Part shown: piece by piece, positions 60,335 to 64,000 of the stretch
Layout of the letters: every line of letters starts with the position of its first letter
How positions within the stretch are numbered: the first letter of the stretch is position 1
Source of the DNA: Candidatus Zhuqueibacterota bacterium
GTDB taxonomy: Bacteria; Zhuqueibacterota; Zhuqueibacteria; Residuimicrobiales; Krinioviventaceae
Length of the DNA: 64,000 nucleotides
NCBI GenBank assembly: GCA_016928775.1
Contig: JAFGKD010000009.1
Coordinates: 1 to 64,000, forward strand
Reading direction: 5' to 3'
Notes under the pieces: generated by a model
What the model was told of the DNA's origin: nothing
Seen by the model: only the letters and a program-made list of their open reading frames with translations
The model's database searches: none
Position numbers and translations under genes: made by a program

Positions 60335-62719
60335 ATGAAATTAACAACATTGTTTTTCTTTTGTCTTTTGTCTATGGGGCACTGCATGTTTTCAGCCGAC
60401 ATCAATCCAGGCTTGCTTGTTAATCGTTGGGACGCTTATTGGATCACTCATCCGAGCGCAAATACAACGGACTATAGCGTCTATCATTTTCGCAAAGAGA
60501 TCGAACTTGAAGCTATTCCCGAGAAATTTATCATTCATGTCTCGGCGGATAATCGATATCGATTGTACGTTAATCGCCGCTCTGTTTCTATCGGTCCGTC
60601 GCGCTGGGACCTGGCGCACTGGCGCTTCGAAAGCGTGGATATTGCGCCGTTTCTCCAAAGGGGGAAAAATGTCATCGCGGCGGTCGTGTGGAATTTTGGC
60701 GACTTTAAACCAGTGGCGCAGCTTTCCTGGCAAACCGGATTCATTCTGCAAGGTAATACAGAGCAAGAAGCTTTACTCAATACAGATGAGTCCTGGAAGG
60801 TAATCAGGAATGAGGCTTATGAACCGATTCCGGTCACACCAGAGACCATCCGGCAATACATCGCCGTTGGACCGTGCGAAAAAATAAACGGCGCACAATA
60901 TCCATGGGGCTGGCTCAAGGCGGAATATAGCACCGAGTTGTGGGAGAGGCCCAAACTCATCGATCGCGGCAAACCGCGCGGCTGGCACAATCCCAACACC
61001 TGCTGGATGCTGACGCCCCGGCAAATTCCGCCGCTGCAGGAATCGCTGCAACGCAGCGCCATCATTCGTCGTGCTGATGGTGTGGAGGTGCATGATGGTT
61101 TTCTTACCGGCCAAAAACCGCTCGTCATTCCCGCCAATACCAAAGCATCTATTTTATTGGACAACACTGTTTTGACCACCGCATACCCGGAATTTCTCCT
61201 GAGCGGTGGCAAGGAAACAACTTTAAAGTTATCCTATGCAGAAGCCATGATGACACCTGATCTGCTTAAAGTACATCGGGATAAAATAGAAGATTTGATC
61301 CTCCGGGGCTATTATGATATGTGGCACTTGGACGGCGGTGATAATCGTTTTTACGTGCCGCTGTGGTTTCGTACCTATCGCTATGTGCAGATCGATATAG
61401 AGACTGCCGACGATCCACTGACAATTCATGATTTCTATTGCTTTTTTACGGCTTATCCCTTTGAAGAAAAGGCGTCATTTGCATCGAGCGATGAATCGCT
61501 GCAACAGATTTGGGATGTCGGCTGGCGCACTGCCCGCCTCTGTGCCGGCGAAACCTATTTTGATTGCCCCTACTACGAGCAGCTTCAGTACGTCGGTGAC
61601 ACCCGCATCCAGGCGCTCATCTCGCTGTACGTCTCGGGTGACGATCGATTGATGCGCAAGGCCATCCAGCTTTTTAATGATTCTCGCACACCGGACGGTC
61701 TCACCTCCAGCCGATATCCGACCAATCTGCCGCAAGTCATCCCACCCTATTCGCTGTTCTGGGTTTCAATGGTCTACGACTACTGGACACACCGCGACGA
61801 TGATGATTTTATCAAATCTTTTCTCATCGGCATCGAGGGAGTGCTCGACTGGTATGAGCGGCGTATCGACGATACCGGCATGCTCGGTCCGATGGAACAC
61901 TGGAATTTTGTCGACTGGCCGGACGAGTGGGCGTGGGATGTGGTCGAGGATATTGGCGGCGTACCACCTGGTGCGGATGACGGGAACTCGTCGGTTATCA
62001 CTTTTCAGTACATATATGTTCTCAAGCAAGCAGTGCAGCTATTTGACGCTTATGGAAAAACGCAGGTCGCTGATCACTATCGCTCCCTCATCGCTACACT
62101 CAAAACAGCAGTCGCAAGATTGTGCTGGGATGAAGGCCGTCAACTCTATGCTGATACACCCGAGAAAAATAGATTCAGCCAGCAAGGCAATATTACCGCC
62201 GTTCTCATCGATTTGGCGCCTGAAGGAAAAGAAGCTGATTTTTTATGGCGAGTGATTCATGACACCAGCCTGACGCAAAACACATTTTATTACCAGTTTT
62301 ATACATTTCGAGCGCTGAAAAAAGTCGGGCTTGCGGACAAATATCTCGAGTTGTTGCAGCCGTGGCGAGACATGCTCGATCTGGGTTTGACCACATTTGC
62401 CGAACGCCCCGAACCCACGCGCTCCGATTGCCACGCCTGGAGCGCCAGTCCGAATTACGATCTTTTGGCGACTGTCGCCGGCATTGAGCCGGCATCGCCG
62501 GGATTTCGGACTGTAGTAATCAAGCCGGCTTTTGGCCATCTCGAGTGGATTCGCGCAACTGTACCGCATCCGGCGGGTGAGATCAGAGTTGATCTCAAAA
62601 GACGTGGCTCACGTTTTCTTGAAGGTCAGGTGGAATTGCCGGATCAGGTGACTGGAACAATTATCTGGCAGGGAAACATTATGCCGCTCAAGAGCGGCAT
62701 TCAGCACATTCGATTTTAA
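60335..62719 (+). CDS. secreted alpha-L-rhamnosidase-like GH78 enzyme
   Basis: 794 residues from the ATG at 60335 (CCGGAGA 6 bp upstream); signal peptide about 1-20. N-terminal jelly-roll domain (YHFRKEIELEAIPEKFIIHVSADNRYRLYVN, IAPFLQRGKNVIAAVVWNFG), then an (alpha/alpha)6 barrel with YFDCPYYEQLQYVGDTR, the GH78 motif (DCP..EQ..W.GD) that holds the general acid. Further barrel parts are HWNFVDWPDEWAWD and the C-terminal SDCHAWSASPNYDLLATVAGIEP. It would release alpha-L-rhamnose from pectin-like or plant glycans in the periplasm or outside. There is no sorting domain. Confidence 0.88.
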   Translation: MKLTTLFFFCLLSMGHCMFSADINPGLLVNRWDAYWITHPSANTTDYSVYHFRKEIELEAIPEKFIIHVSADNRYRLYVNRRSVSIGPSRWDLAHWRFESVDIAPFLQRGKNVIAAVVWNFGDFKPVAQLSWQTGFILQGNTEQEALLNTDESWKVIRNEAYEPIPVTPETIRQYIAVGPCEKINGAQYPWGWLKAEYSTELWERPKLIDRGKPRGWHNPNTCWMLTPRQIPPLQESLQRSAIIRRADGVEVHDGFLTGQKPLVIPANTKASILLDNTVLTTAYPEFLLSGGKETTLKLSYAEAMMTPDLLKVHRDKIEDLILRGYYDMWHLDGGDNRFYVPLWFRTYRYVQIDIETADDPLTIHDFYCFFTAYPFEEKASFASSDESLQQIWDVGWRTARLCAGETYFDCPYYEQLQYVGDTRIQALISLYVSGDDRLMRKAIQLFNDSRTPDGLTSSRYPTNLPQVIPPYSLFWVSMVYDYWTHRDDDDFIKSFLIGIEGVLDWYERRIDDTGMLGPMEHWNFVDWPDEWAWDVVEDIGGVPPGADDGNSSVITFQYIYVLKQAVQLFDAYGKTQVADHYRSLIATLKTAVARLCWDEGRQLYADTPEKNRFSQQGNITAVLIDLAPEGKEADFLWRVIHDTSLTQNTFYYQFYTFRALKKVGLADKYLELLQPWRDMLDLGLTTFAERPEPTRSDCHAWSASPNYDLLATVAGIEPASPGFRTVVIKPAFGHLEWIRATVPHPAGEIRVDLKRRGSRFLEGQVELPDQVTGTIIWQGNIMPLKSGIQHIRF

Positions 62720-62943
62720 TATCAGAATTGGCATAATGTGGATAATTCCTGCTGGATTCACGCAAAGACGCCGAGAACGCACAGGAGCATTTGTGATATT
62801 TTGAATAACAGCTCGCGGACAATGGTACCGGATATTTCTTCCGAGCGGACAAATATCCGTATCCATTTCCCGTCCAGCATGGATATGCCGAACGATCGGG
62901 AACAATAGCTTTGTACTCACATCCCAAACAAATCAAGGTATCT
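62720..62943. other. region with dispersed repeat
   Basis: About 220 bp without a gene. CACGCAAAGACGCCGAGAACGC (62758-62779) belongs to the same repeat family as the copies in the MITE-like element at 45.3 kb. The rest shows no clear feature. Confidence 0.5.
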
Positions 62944-63153
62944 ATGAAAATTCTGGCTCTGGAAAAAAAATCCCCGGCAAAACGGCTGATGATTTTTTGC
63001 CGTTTACAAAGGATGAAGCAAGACGCGTCTATGCGCTATAAAAGGCAAATATCATTCGCGAGATTTATTTTACCAAAGAAAGACACGAGGCTATTTGATC
63101 TATTCACACTGGAACCTTACACAGGTTTTGAGCGACTTTTATCAGAGGAGTAA
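62944..63153 (+). pseudogene. decayed small YciI/muconolactone-isomerase-like gene
   Basis: Frame 1 starts well (MKILALEKK) but loses sense after the run of eight A at 62963-62970. In the +2 frame the text resumes as GKTADDFLPFTKDEARRVYAL, a TAA stop, then KANIIREIYFTKERHEAI and a second stop. The last part, in frame 1 again, reads LEPYTGFERLLSEE. These are the beginning, middle and C-terminus of a roughly 95-residue dimeric alpha/beta-barrel protein, with one A lost from the A-run, a stop codon and about 40 residues missing before the tail. Confidence 0.75.
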
Positions 63154-63207
63154 ACAGATTTTTGCTGCGGCGCGAGGAAAAATCACATGTGCAGGAGTCA
63201 ATACATT

Positions 63208-64000
63208 ATGCGTATAAAGAACATTCTCGTCAAACTTGTGTGCACAAGTTTTTGGATTGCCACGTGGGCATCCAACGCAACAGACCATGAAAAATGGCTG
63301 GTGCTACAAACCGGTTCGACCGGCTTGCCGGGTGGCTCTATTCGGTCGCTCCTGATCGACAATGAATGTTTTTTGTGGGTCGGTGGCGGCGGTTCTCCTG
63401 AAGAAGCGGGTATTGCTCTCTACGACGGAAACTCGCTATTAAATATTACCCATCTTTATGGTATTTTCCCACGGGGTTACGGCGTGAACACGATCGCGCG
63501 CGATTCAACCGGCAACCTATGGCTGAACAACCAAACGGGCTACCCGGAGAATGGCGCTATATCGCGATTCGATGGTGAAAAATGGACTCATTTTTTCCCC
63601 AAGGGATTATTAAAGATAGTGACGGATCGTGACGGCACCATCTACGCCGGCTCATGGTATGGTCTTTATCGTTTTGACGGTTCGGATTGGTACATCGTAC
63701 CCATTCCAGGATTCAATGATATATATGTTATTGATATTGAGTTTGACATACAACACGATATGTGGCTGTTGACGGATGTCGGATTCATTTTAAAACGACA
63801 AGATACATATGAGTCTATCCCTCCACCCATTAACTTTGAGGATGTCCAATCATTTGTCATTGATTTTAAAAATGACAAGTGGATAATAAATCGAACACGA
63901 GATGAACATTACCACTTTCATTACCAACTTGTTCATTATAACGGCCAAAGCTGGAATATCTTGTCCGCAGAAAATTCTTTGTTGCCGGACGCCATCTTTG
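63208..64000 (+). CDS. secreted propeller protein, cut by window end
   Basis: An ATG at 63208 with AGGAG 10 bp upstream opens a frame that continues past the window edge (264 codons visible). After a signal peptide (to about residue 25, ASNA), repeats of the form SIRSLLIDNECFLWVGGGG, GVNTIARDSTGNLWLNNQTG, IVTDRDGTIYAGSWYGLYRFDG and VQSFVIDFKNDKWIINRT follow. They resemble the Reg_prop blades of two-component sensors, so this may be a free-standing propeller or the sensor of another hybrid kinase. The C-terminus is needed to decide. Confidence 0.8.
   Translation, partial: MRIKNILVKLVCTSFWIATWASNATDHEKWLVLQTGSTGLPGGSIRSLLIDNECFLWVGGGGSPEEAGIALYDGNSLLNITHLYGIFPRGYGVNTIARDSTGNLWLNNQTGYPENGAISRFDGEKWTHFFPKGLLKIVTDRDGTIYAGSWYGLYRFDGSDWYIVPIPGFNDIYVIDIEFDIQHDMWLLTDVGFILKRQDTYESIPPPINFEDVQSFVIDFKNDKWIINRTRDEHYHFHYQLVHYNGQSWNILSAENSLLPDAIF

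Overview
The window reads as a chromosomal segment of a Gram-negative bacterium of the FCB superphylum, most like the KSB1/Calditrichaeota/Ignavibacteria side rather than a classical Bacteroidete. The main reason is repeated C-terminal domains of the QNYPNPFNP type (type IX secretion, 'type A' sorting/FlgD-like), a PorV/PorQ-family barrel protein, a gingipain/PorU-like C25 peptidase and a giant hybrid two-component system. These groups share such markers, so the exact phylum is inference. No rRNA, tRNA or CRISPR array was recognised.

Layout. 0.2-3.7 kb: small outer-membrane barrel protein, secreted DUF1080 protein and a secreted GH5 glycanase whose sorting-like domain is unusually N-terminal. 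4.2 kb: orphan two-TM SLATT/DUF4231 protein. 4.6-11.0 kb (minus strand): cytochrome bd operon in the order Rrf2 regulator - cydA - cydB - cydD - cydC. 11.1-12.4 kb: DUF1648 membrane protein, pterin carbinolamine dehydratase, single-domain receiver. 12.45-13.08 kb: gene-poor stretch with two copies of a structured element whose stems covary, the second one leading into two secreted proteins that end at a rho-independent terminator (15.56 kb).

15.6-37.3 kb: one long plus-strand polysaccharide locus. It holds an outer-membrane export lipoprotein, Wzz-like chain-length protein, XRE regulator, ExeA-like ATPase, degenerate BY-kinase-like ATPase, O-antigen ligase/polymerase, flippase, three glycosyltransferases, a CapK/PaaK-like adenylate-forming enzyme, an AlgD-like GDP-mannose dehydrogenase, a propeller lipoprotein and a GT39-like transferase. 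It runs with overlapping reading frames straight into the PorU-like C25 peptidase and the PorV-like protein. In Porphyromonas, PorU with PorV attaches type IX cargo to a lipopolysaccharide, so a shared polysaccharide-making and cargo-anchoring operon is the most attractive hypothesis here.

37.3-54.7 kb: DUF6599-like protein, the hybrid two-component regulator with a nearby duplicated fragment of its DNA-binding end, a secreted beta-helix protein, a 0.3 kb MITE-like element, a TetR/RND pair with palindromic operators, an NtrC-type regulator with two kinases (one degenerate), ylxR-ylxQ, queT, nth and an alkyltransferase-like gene.

54.7-64.0 kb: secreted GH13 enzyme, then, directly after its stop codon, a 1.88 kb element with 21-bp terminal inverted repeats carrying only two overlapping DUF1670 genes. 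Its left end can fold so as to mask the first gene's ribosome binding site. This looks like a little-described transposon type. A methyltransferase, a GH78 rhamnosidase, a decayed small gene and the start of a propeller protein cut by the window edge follow.
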